Below are positions 41,671 to 51,897 of a stretch of 60,620 bases of DNA, in pieces (position 1 is the first letter of the stretch; each line of letters starts with the position of its first letter). The position numbers were made by a program, and so were the translations under genes. The notes below the pieces were generated by a model. That model was not told the origin of the DNA. It saw nothing but the letters and a program-made list of their open reading frames with translations, and made no database searches. Source of the stretch: an uncultured Lactobacillus sp. (lineage in GTDB: Bacteria; Bacillota; Bacilli; Lactobacillales; Lactobacillaceae); NCBI GenBank assembly GCA_910589675.1, contig CAJUTO010000007.1, positions 1 through 60,620 of the forward strand, written 5' to 3'.

Positions 41671-43179
41671 TTATTCAAATAATTTAGGATATTTTTTCTG
41701 AAATTGAGCTATTTTGTCATAGCTTTGGTCTAAATCATGTTCTACTTCTCGATAGATCGGAATTATATCCTGGTAGACCTGCACATTTTTTTGATTTGGA
41801 AAGTAGACTTTACTGTCATCTATTTCTTTCACTATTTTGTCTAAGCTATCCTCTTCATTCAAGCCTAATTGTGCTAGAAACATAGCTGCTAAAGTTCCAC
41901 TTTGATCATTTTTAATTACCACTACTGGTAAATTAAAAATATCAGTAATTAACTGCCTTACAAAATCACTTCTTACAAAGCCGCCAGTGACTCTTAATGC
42001 TTCTGGTTCCCCTATTTTTTCGCGCAAACCTCTAGCTGCACCTAAAAGATTAAAGACAATACCTTCTAAAACACTCCGCGCCATTTGCGGTTTAGTGTGG
42101 TTTCGACTTAATCCAATAAAAGATCCGCGAGCTTGAGCATTCCAAATTGGTGCTCGCTCTCCCCCTAAGTAGGGATGAAAAATTAAGCCATTACTGCCTG
42201 CAGGAACAGTTTCAGCAACATTAATAAAATCTTCTGCAGTTTGATCGGGCCCAAAAATCGTTTTTCTAGCCCACTCAAAGACGATTCCCCCATTATTTAC
42301 TGGACCACCAAGAAGATAATGACTTTTATCGACTGGATAACAAAAGAAGCGATTTTTTGAGTCAACTATTGCTTTAGGTGCAATTGCTCTTACAGCCCCT
42401 GATGTACCAACATTTAGTGCAAAGTATTTTTTATCTAAAACACCAACACCAATTGTTGATAAATATCCATCACTAGCTCCTAAAATAATTTTTGTTTCAG
42501 AATTTAAACCCAATTTTTGTACATATTCTGCTTCTACTTTTCCAACCACATATTCTGGTTTAGCTAAGTTGGGCAATTTTTCTGGATCTAGTTCAATTTT
42601 ATCAAGTAATTTCCTATCCCAAGTTAAAGTGTGGAGATTAAGCAAGCCAGTTCCAGCTGCCATCGTTGTATCGGTCACTATCGTGCCAGTTAAACGCCAA
42701 ATAATATATTCTTTAATTCCAATCCATTTTTGCACCTGTGCAAAAAGTTTAGGATTTTCTTCTTTAATCCACAGTAATTTATACACAGGAGCCATTGGAT
42801 GAGGCGGCATCCCTGTCTGTTGATAAATATCTTGCGCAAGACCATTTTCTTTTGCTTGAGCCACAAGCTGGCTACTTCGATTATCTGCCCAAGTAATACT
42901 GTTAGTCAGTACTCGATTGTCTTTTCCAATGCCGATTAAACTATGCATTTGACTCGACCAAGAAATTGCTTTAATTTTTCCTGCAACTCTTTTACTTAAG
43001 TCAAAAATAATCTTTTGAACAGCATTAAATATTACTTGTGGATCTTCTTCAGCCTGATCTACTTGTTCTTGAATTAAAGGGTAAGGAATTGATAATTCTT
43101 CAATCTTTTTACCATTTCCTCGATACAATACACCCTTACTTGCTGTTGTTCCGATATCCATCCCAATTATATAGTCCAT
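41671..43179 (-). CDS. gntK: FGGY-family carbohydrate kinase, probable gluconokinase
   Basis: A 502-residue two-domain sugar kinase. N-terminal phosphate loop MDYIIGMDIGTTASKGVLY and C-terminal GGFVRSDFVRQLITDIF are typical of the Firmicute gluconokinase branch, but xylulose or glycerol kinases are close relatives. ATG at 43179 follows AAAGGGGCGG; an upstream start at 43227 lies in the preceding terminator. It would feed 6-phosphogluconate into the pentose phosphate route. Confidence 0.82.
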   Translation of the reverse strand: MDYIIGMDIGTTASKGVLYRGNGKKIEELSIPYPLIQEQVDQAEEDPQVIFNAVQKIIFDLSKRVAGKIKAISWSSQMHSLIGIGKDNRVLTNSITWADNRSSQLVAQAKENGLAQDIYQQTGMPPHPMAPVYKLLWIKEENPKLFAQVQKWIGIKEYIIWRLTGTIVTDTTMAAGTGLLNLHTLTWDRKLLDKIELDPEKLPNLAKPEYVVGKVEAEYVQKLGLNSETKIILGASDGYLSTIGVGVLDKKYFALNVGTSGAVRAIAPKAIVDSKNRFFCYPVDKSHYLLGGPVNNGGIVFEWARKTIFGPDQTAEDFINVAETVPAGSNGLIFHPYLGGERAPIWNAQARGSFIGLSRNHTKPQMARSVLEGIVFNLLGAARGLREKIGEPEALRVTGGFVRSDFVRQLITDIFNLPVVVIKNDQSGTLAAMFLAQLGLNEEDSLDKIVKEIDDSKVYFPNQKNVQVYQDIIPIYREVEHDLDQSYDKIAQFQKKYPKLFE

Positions 43180-43213
43180 AAGCCGCCCCTTTCTTTTAAA
43201 ATATATTTTCTCA

Positions 43214-43246
43214 CAAAAAAAGAACAATCCCTAGAGATTGTTCTTT
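43214..43246 (-). terminator. Rho-independent terminator of the 72-residue protein gene
   Basis: Perfect arms AAAGAACAATC/GATTGTTCTTT (43219-43229, 43236-43246) and a seven-T tail on the minus strand. Confidence 0.88.
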
Positions 43247-43300
43247 GGTGGTCAAACAATGCGTGACCACTGTGCGTAGAATTATTGTTTTTAGGTGATG

Positions 43301-43519
43301 TTACTTCTTAAGATTTTCGTTGACGAAGGCTTCGATCTTATCGTCAGAGTCTTTCAAGAACGGAAGCATGTCACTTTCCGTCTTCATGGTATCTCTACCA
43401 TTCTTTTCCATAAAGTAGTCCCATAGTGCGTCTCTAACAGGCATGTCAGAATCGCTCCAATCAAAAACTTCCTTCATGTGACGGTCTAACAATTCTGTCT
43501 TAATAACTTCATCTGCCAT
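43301..43519 (-). CDS. Small acidic soluble protein of unknown function
   Basis: A 72-residue acidic protein ([31 protein letters not shown]) with no signal or membrane segment. RBS AGGAGGTAA is strong, and it has its own terminator, so it is a real, probably well-expressed gene. No family recognised. Confidence 0.75.
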   Translation of the reverse strand: MADEVIKTELLDRHMKEVFDWSDSDMPVRDALWDYFMEKNGRDTMKTESDMLPFLKDSDDKIEAFVNENLKK

Positions 43520-43586
43520 CTTAAAATTACCTCCTAAATAAATTCTACAAGTCTTATTATAGTCTTTTTATTCGTTCTATGCGAAT

Positions 43587-44144
43587 TTAAAACAATTCTT
43601 TCCGCATTTTTGCCTTACACCGAGCTTTCGCTTGAAGTAATTGATAACGACTATAGTTTGTCTCCTTACTCGCTTCTTCAATCGTTAACTCTCCCAGAAA
43701 AATTTTGAGCGCAATTACCTCTTTTTCTGACAACTTGTTAATAAATTTTTGATACATTTCCTTTCTAGGTGTGATGTGCATCTCTTCAACTTCTTCTTTA
43801 ATCAAATTTTTATGCACCACATTGTCATAGGAAATAGCCTTAGTAAAAGACGTTCTTTTCTGTGCTAATTCATACCTTAAGAGTGATCGGAGATGATTAT
43901 AAAATTTTGTCCGATAATACGCCCCAAAACTATTTGCTCGTTTCTCATCATAGGTACAGCAACTTTGATAGCACATGATTAATGCTTCTTGTTCCCAGTC
44001 ATCATGATCAAAATTACGAATGAAAAAATTTAACTTCGCTCCATTGATTAAAGGCCGATACCGCTCTACTAGTTCATGCAAAGCATCCATATCTTGCTCT
44101 TCTTTTACACGTCGAATCAAATAAACTTCATTCAATCTTTCCAT
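43587..44144 (-). CDS. Sigma-70 family RNA polymerase sigma factor (SigH/ComX-like)
   Basis: A 185-residue sigma factor. Region 2 (about 20-85: DHDDWEQEALIMCYQSCCTY) and a region 4 HTH (about 140-180: LSEKEVIALKIFLGELTIEEA) are present; region 1.1 and 3 are absent. It resembles SigH/ComX of lactobacilli, which can drive late competence genes in streptococci. Its place near rlmB-mrnC-cysS parallels sigH in Bacillus. Targets cannot be told from this window. Confidence 0.85.
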   Translation of the reverse strand: MERLNEVYLIRRVKEEQDMDALHELVERYRPLINGAKLNFFIRNFDHDDWEQEALIMCYQSCCTYDEKRANSFGAYYRTKFYNHLRSLLRYELAQKRTSFTKAISYDNVVHKNLIKEEVEEMHITPRKEMYQKFINKLSEKEVIALKIFLGELTIEEASKETNYSRYQLLQAKARCKAKMRKELF

Positions 44145-44300
44145 TCCGGAAATTCCTCCTTTTCTATTTGGTAATAAGAATAAAAAAGAAAAAATCTCAT
44201 TCTAAGGGAACGAATGTTTATTAATCACAGGTATAGAGCAATTGTACTTTGTTAATGATCAAGACTTTATTGTGTGTCTGTTTTTATAACTATAAGCAAT

Positions 44301-44347
44301 AAAAAATTGTCACTTAGCTCTTTATAAAACTAAATGACAATTTTTTC
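44301..44347. terminator. Rho-independent terminator of the cysS-mrnC-rlmB operon
   Basis: Arms TTGTCACTTAG and CTAAATGACAA with flanking A and T runs, just after the rlmB stop on the minus strand. Confidence 0.85.
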
Positions 44348-44357
44348 TAATCTTTAA

Positions 44358-45113
44358 TTATTTTTCAGGATGACGACTATTGAACATCCCATAAAGCAAA
44401 ACACCAGTTGCAACACTAGCATTTAATGATTGAACATGTCCAACCATTGGAATAGTTAAAGTTTGATCCATTTGCTTTAACAATAATGGAGAAATTCCCT
44501 TACCTTCATTACCAATCACAAGCACTGTCTTTCCTTTGGCATTCCACTTACGATAATCTTCACCTTCCATGGCAGTACCAAAAATCCAGTAACCACGCTT
44601 TTTCAGCATCTTAGTAGTTTGAACTAAGTTATTAACTCGAGCTACTGGCACATAATCAATTGCACCCGTTGAAGTTTTGGCAACAACAGAAGTTAAACCA
44701 CTTGCTCTTCTTTTTGGAATAATGACTGCATCCACGCCGGTCGCATCACAAGTTCTTAAGATCGAACCTAGGTTATGGGGATCTTCAATTGAATCAAGCA
44801 TTAAGATAAATGGTTCTTTTCCTTCTTGGTCAAACTTATCTAAGAGTTCATCTAAATCAGCATATTCAAATGGAGCTACAGTTAAAACCAAACCTTGGTG
44901 ATTTTCATGGTTAACCATTTGATCCAACTTATTTTTAGGAGCATTTTGAACAACTAGATTTTTTTTACGTGCTAATTGATAAACTTGATTAGCAAATTCT
45001 TCTTGAACACCATTTTGTAAAAATACTTTATTAATTAAGTTAGCATCCTGTGTTTTTAAAAAATCAATGCCAGCATGACGTCCATATACAAATTCATCAT
45101 TATTTGAACTCAT
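44358..45113 (-). CDS. rlmB: 23S rRNA (guanosine(2251)-2'-O)-methyltransferase
   Basis: A 251-residue SPOUT methylase. An N-terminal substrate-binding domain (VYGRHAGIDFL) is followed by the knotted SAM domain: LDSIEDPHNLGSILRTCDA, VIGNEGKGIS and SLNASVATGVLLY. It methylates G2251 in the P-loop of 23S rRNA. The start overlaps the mrnC end by 14 bp. Confidence 0.94.
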   Translation of the reverse strand: MSSNNDEFVYGRHAGIDFLKTQDANLINKVFLQNGVQEEFANQVYQLARKKNLVVQNAPKNKLDQMVNHENHQGLVLTVAPFEYADLDELLDKFDQEGKEPFILMLDSIEDPHNLGSILRTCDATGVDAVIIPKRRASGLTSVVAKTSTGAIDYVPVARVNNLVQTTKMLKKRGYWIFGTAMEGEDYRKWNAKGKTVLVIGNEGKGISPLLLKQMDQTLTIPMVGHVQSLNASVATGVLLYGMFNSRHPEK

Positions 45114-45543
45114 AATTATCTAGTCCTCCTTGTTCTACTTGGTCAATGCACCATTTTGCAAGTTCATCAACACGTTCTTTTTTACCTAATAAATCTAAGT
45201 ATCCAAACATCGCTTCAAATCCAGTTGAGAGCTTGTAAGTGTTAATTGAAGTGTTTTTTGCATGTGTATGACTTTTAGCATTTCTTCCTCTCTTGAAGGC
45301 TGCTAATTCATCTTCATCTAGCATTTCTAAGTCTTGCATTTTAGTAATTAATGCTGCTTGAGCCTTTGCGGAAACATAATGTGTTGCATATCGTTGAAGC
45401 ATTTGTGGTTTTACAATTCCACCCTTAACCAAGTGGCGTCTGATATAAACCTCATATACCCCATCCCCTAAATAAGCTAAAGTAAGAGGACCTAACCCAT
45501 CTGGATTAGTATTTTTTTCTGTTAGAATCTTCGGCTTAAGCAC
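45100..45543 (-). CDS. mrnC: Mini-ribonuclease III
   Basis: A 147-residue RNase III-like nuclease without the dsRNA-binding domain. [33 protein letters not shown] and [13 protein letters not shown] contain the acidic active-site residues. It processes the ends of 23S rRNA precursor. The GTG at 45543 follows GAGGTGG and is preferred to an ATG at 45576 inside cysS. Overlaps cysS by 8 bp. Confidence 0.93.
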   Translation of the reverse strand: MLKPKILTEKNTNPDGLGPLTLAYLGDGVYEVYIRRHLVKGGIVKPQMLQRYATHYVSAKAQAALITKMQDLEMLDEDELAAFKRGRNAKSHTHAKNTSINTYKLSTGFEAMFGYLDLLGKKERVDELAKWCIDQVEQGGLDNYEFK

Positions 45544-46948
45544 GGTGCCACCTCGTTCCTTGTGGAGTATCTTCAATTACAATGCCTTTAGCCTGTAACT
45601 CATCTCTTAAGCGGTCACTTTCAGCCCAATCCTTATTTTTACGTGCTTCATCGCGTTGAGCAATTAATTTTTCAATTTCATCATCATTTTCAGCTTGCTC
45701 TTCCTTAAAGCTAACTCCAAAAATTTCGAGCCAAGCAATCAATAATTTTTTAGCACGCTTTAAAGCTGGCTTATCCACTTGATCTTTTTGCAAGTGATTA
45801 TTTAAAGTTGTAGCCAAATCGTACATAATACTCAAAGCATTTTGAACATTAAAATCATCATCCATAGCCTCAATAAATTCAGCTTTTGCTTGCGTTAAAT
45901 CATCTCTTAAGCCATTATCTTCAAGCGTCTCATTCTCATCATTTAGTCTAGCATCAAGATTACGCAAAGTATTTTGATAGCGTTTAAGAACAGTTTCAGC
46001 TTGTTTTAAGCCATCTTCAGAATAGTTAATTGGGCGACGATATTGAACACTAGACATGTAAAAACGTAAAACTTGTGGATCAATTTGCTTTAGAATATCA
46101 TGCACAGTCACAAAGTTATGGAGTGATTTTGACATTTTTTCTTGTTTCTTACCTACTGTCACAAAACCATTGTGCATCCAGTAATTAACAAATTTTTTAC
46201 CAGTCTTAGCTTCACTTTGAGCAATCTCATTTTCATGGTGTGGAAATTCCAAATCTTGGCCACCACCATGAATATCAATAGTATCGCCTAAGTACTTAGT
46301 TGACATTACTGAACATTCAATATGCCAGCCTGGACGCCCCTTTCCCCATGGAGAATCCCAAGCAATTTCATCCTCTTCTTTTTGAGCCTTCCATAAGGCA
46401 AAGTCAATTGGATCTTCTTTCTTACTTTGTTCTTCTTCATTAATATGCTCAGAAGCACCTTCTTCAAGTTCAGCAATATTTTGATCGCTTAGTTGACCAT
46501 AGTTAGGGAATTTTCTAGCACGGTAATATACATCCCCATCAACTTCATAAGCAAAGCCTTTATCAATTAAATCTTGAACAAAGTCAATAATTTCTTTAAT
46601 TTCATGAGTTGCGCGTGGATGAAGAGTAGCTGGCTCAATATTTAATGCTTCGGTATCTTCCATAAAAGCCTTAATGTAGCGCTCAGCAAGCTTTTCGACA
46701 GTTGTATGTTCTTTACGTGCCTCATTAATCATCTTATCGTCAACATCGGTGAAGTTAGAAACATAATTCACATCATAGCCTCGATACTCAAAATATCGAC
46801 GAATTGTATCAAATGCAATCACACTGCGGGCATTTCCAATATGAATATAATTATAAACAGTTGGTCCACAAACGTACATGCTTACTTTTCCAGCTACTAA
46901 TGGCTTAAACTCTTCTTTTTTTCGAGTTAAAGTATTAAAGACCTTCAT
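45536..46948 (-). CDS. cysS: Cysteinyl-tRNA synthetase
   Basis: A 470-residue class I synthetase. HIGH motif in [16 protein letters not shown], zinc ligand Cys in HIECSVMS, and KMSKS in [15 protein letters not shown] at 46948 ([10 protein letters not shown]) has AGAGG at better spacing than the one two codons upstream. No T-box was found before it. First gene of cysS-mrnC-rlmB, a conserved Firmicute order. Confidence 0.96.
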   Translation of the reverse strand: MKVFNTLTRKKEEFKPLVAGKVSMYVCGPTVYNYIHIGNARSVIAFDTIRRYFEYRGYDVNYVSNFTDVDDKMINEARKEHTTVEKLAERYIKAFMEDTEALNIEPATLHPRATHEIKEIIDFVQDLIDKGFAYEVDGDVYYRARKFPNYGQLSDQNIAELEEGASEHINEEEQSKKEDPIDFALWKAQKEEDEIAWDSPWGKGRPGWHIECSVMSTKYLGDTIDIHGGGQDLEFPHHENEIAQSEAKTGKKFVNYWMHNGFVTVGKKQEKMSKSLHNFVTVHDILKQIDPQVLRFYMSSVQYRRPINYSEDGLKQAETVLKRYQNTLRNLDARLNDENETLEDNGLRDDLTQAKAEFIEAMDDDFNVQNALSIMYDLATTLNNHLQKDQVDKPALKRAKKLLIAWLEIFGVSFKEEQAENDDEIEKLIAQRDEARKNKDWAESDRLRDELQAKGIVIEDTPQGTRWHRA

Positions 46949-46993
46949 GATCATCCCTCTTTCATTTAAGACATTCTTTCATAACTATTCTAA

Positions 46994-47022
46994 CAAAAAA
47001 AGCTACGCTTTCACGTAGCTTT
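46994..47022 (-). terminator. Rho-independent terminator of gltX
   Basis: Perfect arms AAAGCTACG/CGTAGCTTT (46999-47007, 47014-47022) with a seven-T tail on the minus strand. Confidence 0.88.
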
Positions 47023-47037
47023 AACTGTATTAAATAA

Positions 47038-48537
47038 TTAAAGACCTAAATCACTTAATTGCTTTAAAGTTAAGTCAATGTGCTTGTTAACTTTTTCCTT
47101 ACCCATTAACTCAATAGCTTCACCAATACCAGGTCCAACCATTGAACGAGTAGCAGCAATTCTAATTGGCATAAATAATTTTCTACCCTTTACCCCAGTT
47201 TCACGACGAGTAGCTTGAATTGCGTTCATAGCTTGTACAGCAGTAAAGCGAGGAACAGCATTTAATTGCTTCTTGAATTCTTCAATTACAGGACGAGCAT
47301 CGTCTTTCTTGATTTCTTCAATTTCCGCATCAGATAATTCTGGAGCTTCTTCAAAGAAGATCTTAGCAATATCTACAATTTGCTTAGTATAAGACATTTG
47401 TACAGCGTAAATATTTACTAATTGACGAACCCATTCCATCTTTTCTGGTGAAATTTCTTTATCAACTAAACCTGCTTCTTGTAAGTTATTCAAAGCAAGA
47501 TCTAATAAAAGATCACGGTCTGCCTTCTTAACGTATTGGTTGTTAATCCATTCAAGTTTCTTCTGGTCAAAGGCAGCTGGTGACTTAGATAAACGCTTAG
47601 GATCAAATGACTTAATTAATTCTCTTTGTGAGAAAATTTCACTTTCACCAACAGGAGACCAGCCAAGTAAGGTAATAAAGTTGAACATTGCGTCTGGTAA
47701 GTAACCAAGGTCACGGTATTGTTCAATAAATTGAAGAACTGATTCATCACGCTTAGAAAGCTTTTTACCAGTTTCAGAGTTAATGATCAAAGTCATGTGA
47801 CCAAACTTAGGTGGTTCCCAGCCAAGTGCTTCATAAACAACTAATTGCTTAGGAGTGTTAGCTACGTGGTCGTCCCCTCTAAGAACGTGAGTAATTTCCA
47901 TTAGGTGGTCATCAATTACAACGGCAAAGTTGTAGGTTGGCATACCATCACGTTTTTGAATAACGAAGTCACCACCGATAGTATCTGATTCAAATGATAC
48001 CTTACCCTTAACCATATCTTCCCAAGCATAAGTTCTATTTTCAGGAATGTGGATACGAACAACTGGCTTTAAGCCTTTTGCTTCTGCAGCTGCTTGAGCT
48101 TCTTTAATTTCATCAGCGGTCATGCCTTCATATTCATAAGTGTAGTGAGGAGCAATTCCCATTGCACGTTGTTCTTCACGTTGTGCTTCAAGTTCTTCCT
48201 CAGTCTTGTATGAATAGTAAGCTTTACCTTCATCAATTAATTGTTGAATATATTTATTGTAAATATCTTTACGCTCTGATTGGCGGTAAGGGCCAAAGTC
48301 GCCACCCTTATCAGGACCTTCATCCCAGTCAATACCTAACCAGTGCAAGTTTTCCATTTGGGACTTAGAACCACCTTCAACGTTACGTTTTTGGTCCGTA
48401 TCTTCAATTCTTAAGACCATTGTCCCTTTATTGTGACGTGCAAATAGATAGTTAAATAATGCAGTACGTGCGTTACCAATGTGCAAGTGACCTGTTGGAC
48501 TTGGTGCGTAACGAACGCGGATTTTTTGTTTTGCCAA
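47038..48537 (-). CDS. gltX: Glutamyl-tRNA synthetase
   Basis: A 499-residue class I synthetase. HIGH region [19 protein letters not shown] and KLSKRDESV (KMSKS equivalent) are intact. In lactobacilli the non-discriminating form also charges tRNA-Gln for later amidation, which cannot be decided here. RBS GAGG upstream. Lies between radA and cysS, a conserved order. Confidence 0.96.
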   Translation of the reverse strand: MAKQKIRVRYAPSPTGHLHIGNARTALFNYLFARHNKGTMVLRIEDTDQKRNVEGGSKSQMENLHWLGIDWDEGPDKGGDFGPYRQSERKDIYNKYIQQLIDEGKAYYSYKTEEELEAQREEQRAMGIAPHYTYEYEGMTADEIKEAQAAAEAKGLKPVVRIHIPENRTYAWEDMVKGKVSFESDTIGGDFVIQKRDGMPTYNFAVVIDDHLMEITHVLRGDDHVANTPKQLVVYEALGWEPPKFGHMTLIINSETGKKLSKRDESVLQFIEQYRDLGYLPDAMFNFITLLGWSPVGESEIFSQRELIKSFDPKRLSKSPAAFDQKKLEWINNQYVKKADRDLLLDLALNNLQEAGLVDKEISPEKMEWVRQLVNIYAVQMSYTKQIVDIAKIFFEEAPELSDAEIEEIKKDDARPVIEEFKKQLNAVPRFTAVQAMNAIQATRRETGVKGRKLFMPIRIAATRSMVGPGIGEAIELMGKEKVNKHIDLTLKQLSDLGL

Positions 48538-48618
48538 AATTAAAGCGCCTCTTTCAAAATTTATTAAAATTCATCCATTTAAGTGTAACTTTTAACGAGC
48601 AAAAGTTCAATCTCTCTG

Positions 48619-49998
48619 CTAGTTAAAAACAAGTTTTAAAGCTTGTGGTAAACTTGCTACTCCAATTACTTCGATCTCAGAGTTATTCTTAAGCTCCTGG
48701 TTTAAGTTGTTTTTAGGAATAAAAATTCGCTTAAAGCCTACTTTTGCGGCCTCTTTAACTCTAGCTTCAATTTGATTAACTCTTCTAATTTCACCAGTCA
48801 AGCCAACTTCACCTACAAAGCAATCAGTCGAAGAAATTTCTTTATTTTTATAACTTGAAGCAACTGCCATGCAAATTGCAAGATCAATTGCTGGTTCATT
48901 TAATTTAATCCCACCAGTTGCAGTTAGAAAAGCATCTTGATTTTGAAGCATTAAGTTGCCTCTTTTTTCTAAAACTGCCAATAAAAGTGCTACTCGATTA
49001 AAATCTAATCCTGAAGTTGTTCTTTTTGCATATCCGAATGCTGTTGGGGTTACTAAAGCTTGGATATCTGCAAGAAGAGGCCGCGTTCCTTCAAGTGAAA
49101 CAACAACTGAGGAACCAGTCGAATTAGGTAAGCGTTCGTCTAAGAAAATAGCTGAAGGATTACTTACTTCTGCTAACCCTTCATTTTTCATCTCAAACAT
49201 TCCAATTTCATTAGCTGCACCAAAACGATTCTTTACTGATCTTAAAATTCGATATGAGTGGTGCCCATCTCCTTCAAAGTAAAGAACGGTATCAACCATA
49301 TGTTCCATAATCTTAGGCCCAGCAATTGCTCCTTCTTTAGTTACATGGCCAATAACAAAAGTAGTTATTTGTTCATTTTTAGCAATTTTCATTAGTTCAC
49401 TTGTTACTTCACGTACTTGAGAAGCAGATCCAACCATTGAATCAAGTGAAGGTTCATTCATTGTTTGAATAGAATCAATTACCAAAAAATCTGGCTTAAT
49501 TTCATCAATCTGGTCACGAATATTCTGCATATTTGTTTCTGGATAAAGCAAAATTCCGCTATTGCTTACTCCTAATCGATCTGCCCGCATCTTTATTTGA
49601 CTTGCGGACTCTTCTCCTGAAACATATAAGACGCTATGTTCTTTAGCCAAAGCACCAGTAATTTGAAGCATTAAGGTTGATTTTCCAATTCCTGGATCTC
49701 CCCCGATTAAAACTAAAGATCCTGGAACAATCCCTCCTCCTAAAACTCGATTTAATTCTTCAAAAGGAGTCACAATTCTTTTTTCTTTTTCAGCTTTTAC
49801 CTCAGTTAACTTTACTGGATCATTATTTCCAATTTTAGTCATCAAACGGCTTGCAGTTGCTTTAGTCGATACTTTTTTAATTTCCTGTGTCTCTTCTTCA
49901 AATTGATTCCAGGCACCACAATTTGGACATCTACCAAGATAGGAAGCAGAAATATATCCACAATTACGACACTTATAACGAGTTTTAATTTTTGCCAT
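48619..49998 (-). CDS. radA: DNA repair protein RadA
   Basis: A 459-residue RecA-like protein. N-terminal C4 zinc finger (CRNCGYISASYLGRCPNC), Walker A GGDPGIGKST, the RadA-specific KNRFGA motif and a C-terminal Lon-like domain (FVGEVGLTGEIRRV). It is a branch-migration helicase in recombination. One-base overlap with dut. Confidence 0.95.
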   Translation of the reverse strand: MAKIKTRYKCRNCGYISASYLGRCPNCGAWNQFEEETQEIKKVSTKATASRLMTKIGNNDPVKLTEVKAEKEKRIVTPFEELNRVLGGGIVPGSLVLIGGDPGIGKSTLMLQITGALAKEHSVLYVSGEESASQIKMRADRLGVSNSGILLYPETNMQNIRDQIDEIKPDFLVIDSIQTMNEPSLDSMVGSASQVREVTSELMKIAKNEQITTFVIGHVTKEGAIAGPKIMEHMVDTVLYFEGDGHHSYRILRSVKNRFGAANEIGMFEMKNEGLAEVSNPSAIFLDERLPNSTGSSVVVSLEGTRPLLADIQALVTPTAFGYAKRTTSGLDFNRVALLLAVLEKRGNLMLQNQDAFLTATGGIKLNEPAIDLAICMAVASSYKNKEISSTDCFVGEVGLTGEIRRVNQIEARVKEAAKVGFKRIFIPKNNLNQELKNNSEIEVIGVASLPQALKLVFN

Positions 49999-50549
49999 TA
50001 GTCATCATTCCTTGTTCCAGACGAGCCAAATCCTCCAAGACGCTGTCTTTGAACTGGATCATCATTATCTGCCTTTAAGTAAGGCATAAAAATTCCTTGT
50101 CCAATTCGTTCACCCTTTTTGATCTTTAGCGGACGAACGCCATAATTAATTAATTGAAAGTAGATTTCACCTTCGTTTTTTTCATTATTATAGTAGTCAC
50201 TGTCAATTACACCGATTCCATTTGGCAAAGTAACGTTTCGCTTATAAGTATTAGAAGAGCGATTAGCTAAAATTAGGACTTCATCCTCTGGCATGTACGC
50301 CTTAATTCCAGTTGGTACTAAAAAAGGCTTTAATACTTTTTCAGCTAATTCTAGATCGTGTTCATTTAATTCATGACCATTTCTAATTAGTCTAAAAATT
50401 CGAACAAAGTTCATACACCAAATTGATGGCAAAACTATATCTTGTGCACATTCAAAGTCATAGCCCGCACTCGCAATTGTTTGGCGTTGAGGCAGGTGGA
50501 GGCCTGCATTACGGTATTTAGATACTATTTCAAAACCACGTTTTTTCAT
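49998..50549 (-). CDS. dut: dUTP diphosphatase
   Basis: A 183-residue trimeric-type dUTPase. Motif 1 ASAGYDFECAQD, motif 2 ANRSSNTYKRNV, motif 3 NGIGVIDSDYYNNE (uracil binding, Tyr stacking), motif 4 KKGERIGQGIF and motif 5 RLGGFGSSGT are all seen. An insertion near residues 55-80 makes it longer than the usual 145-150. It keeps dUTP low and supplies dUMP. Starts the dut-radA pair. Confidence 0.93.
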   Translation of the reverse strand: MKKRGFEIVSKYRNAGLHLPQRQTIASAGYDFECAQDIVLPSIWCMNFVRIFRLIRNGHELNEHDLELAEKVLKPFLVPTGIKAYMPEDEVLILANRSSNTYKRNVTLPNGIGVIDSDYYNNEKNEGEIYFQLINYGVRPLKIKKGERIGQGIFMPYLKADNDDPVQRQRLGGFGSSGTRNDD

Positions 50550-50624
50550 TTTTATCCTCTCTTACATTCGCTTAGACCTATATTTTACGTTAATTTATTA
50601 TACTTGTCCCCATCTATATATACG

Positions 50625-50658
50625 AAAAAAGCACTTATTTTTTGGTTAACAAGTGCTT
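50625..50658. terminator. Rho-independent terminator of the LCP gene
   Basis: Arms AAGCACTT/AAGTGCTT (50629-50636, 50651-50658) with A and T runs, immediately after the LCP stop on the minus strand. Confidence 0.82.
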
Positions 50659-50665
50659 TATTTTT

Positions 50666-51700
50666 TTATACTTTATTAACTGGAATATAAACTTGAGCGT
50701 CATTTGGTAAAACATAATTCACATTATTATAGCCATTCCAGTTAGTTTGCATATCATTCATTTTGGTTTGAATATTATTAACTTTAACCTTCGTTAATCC
50801 GAGCGCTTGACGGGTATTATCTGACAAACGCTGCATTTCCTTATTTGGAGCTATTTGAAAACTAAAATTATCAATTGTCGCATTTTTTCCTTGTAAATGA
50901 TCACTCTGAGTATTGGCTAATGCTCCATGATAGTTCTTATATAGGGTCATTAAATCATCTAAAGGCAAATCAGTCCGAACATTATCTTTAGCTGTGTCGA
51001 GTAAAGAATTCATTTGCATAATATTTTTTGATTTATTAACTTTTGTCAGAGCACTAAGTAGAACCTGCTGGCCCCGTTTTTGACGGCCGTAGTCATTATC
51101 GGGATCATCATACCTCATTCTACTGTAGCCTAAAGCTTCGCTACCATTTAAATACTGCTTTCCTTTAGGATATGTATGCCCTTCATACTTAAAGGCAAAT
51201 GGGTTATTAACAGTAACACCGCCAACAGCGTCTACTGTCTTTTCTAAGCCGCCCATATTAACCAAGGCATAGTAATCAACAGGAACATCTAGTAATTCAT
51301 GAACCTGCTTTTTTATTTCTGTAGGTCCGCCTAAAGCATAAGCTGCATTAATTTTGGTATACTCTACCTTATTTTTAGTTTCAACCCTTACTAAGGTATC
51401 TCGAGGAATAGCAGTTGTGGTTAAAGTCTGTTTCTTAGGATTAACAGTAATTAATTCCAAGGTATCTGTATTTCCAGCATAACTAGTTCCTCGTCCTAAT
51501 GCTCCCACATCAGTTCCTAATACCAAGATTGAAAAAGGCTTTCCTTGTTTTAATTGCTGACGACTAGCTAAAGAATGGTTAGTAGAAATAGTATTAGCAG
51601 TCGATTGAATTTTTTGGTATTCATAACCAAAAATTCCTAAAACCATCACTATTAAAATCCCAACTATTGAGAAAAATAGATATTTTTTCTTGAGTTTCAT
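50666..51700 (-). CDS. LytR-CpsA-Psr (LCP) family cell wall polymer ligase
   Basis: A 344-residue membrane-anchored enzyme: short cytoplasmic tail, one helix (about 9-28), then an extracellular LCP domain. ILVLGTDVGA, RGTSYAGNTDTLELITVNPK, TAIPRDTLV and YSRMRYDDPDNDYGRQKRGQQ are the conserved arginine/aspartate motifs. LCP proteins attach teichoic acid or capsule polymers to peptidoglycan. ATG at 51700 follows GGAGGAA; an in-frame ATG at 51745 has no RBS. Confidence 0.92.
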   Translation of the reverse strand: MKLKKKYLFFSIVGILIVMVLGIFGYEYQKIQSTANTISTNHSLASRQQLKQGKPFSILVLGTDVGALGRGTSYAGNTDTLELITVNPKKQTLTTTAIPRDTLVRVETKNKVEYTKINAAYALGGPTEIKKQVHELLDVPVDYYALVNMGGLEKTVDAVGGVTVNNPFAFKYEGHTYPKGKQYLNGSEALGYSRMRYDDPDNDYGRQKRGQQVLLSALTKVNKSKNIMQMNSLLDTAKDNVRTDLPLDDLMTLYKNYHGALANTQSDHLQGKNATIDNFSFQIAPNKEMQRLSDNTRQALGLTKVKVNNIQTKMNDMQTNWNGYNNVNYVLPNDAQVYIPVNKV

Positions 51701-51897
51701 ATTATTTCCTCCAAATTCCGTGATCAGAATAACAAAAATAAACATCTAATTGTCTCTTTTATCTATTTTTTAAATAAAGCTTTAGGCTAATAAAAAAATT
51801 ATTTATATCATATTTAAATTTTAAATACGGTGACTAGACGTAACTCTTTATTTTAAGCTAAAATATAATTAAGCTTTTTTTAATTAAGGAGGATTTT

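Noticed and set aside
46949-47037. T-box riboswitch before cysS
   Set aside because: The gap is only 89 bp and contains the gltX terminator; no T-box sequence (AGGGTGGNACCGCG-like) is present.
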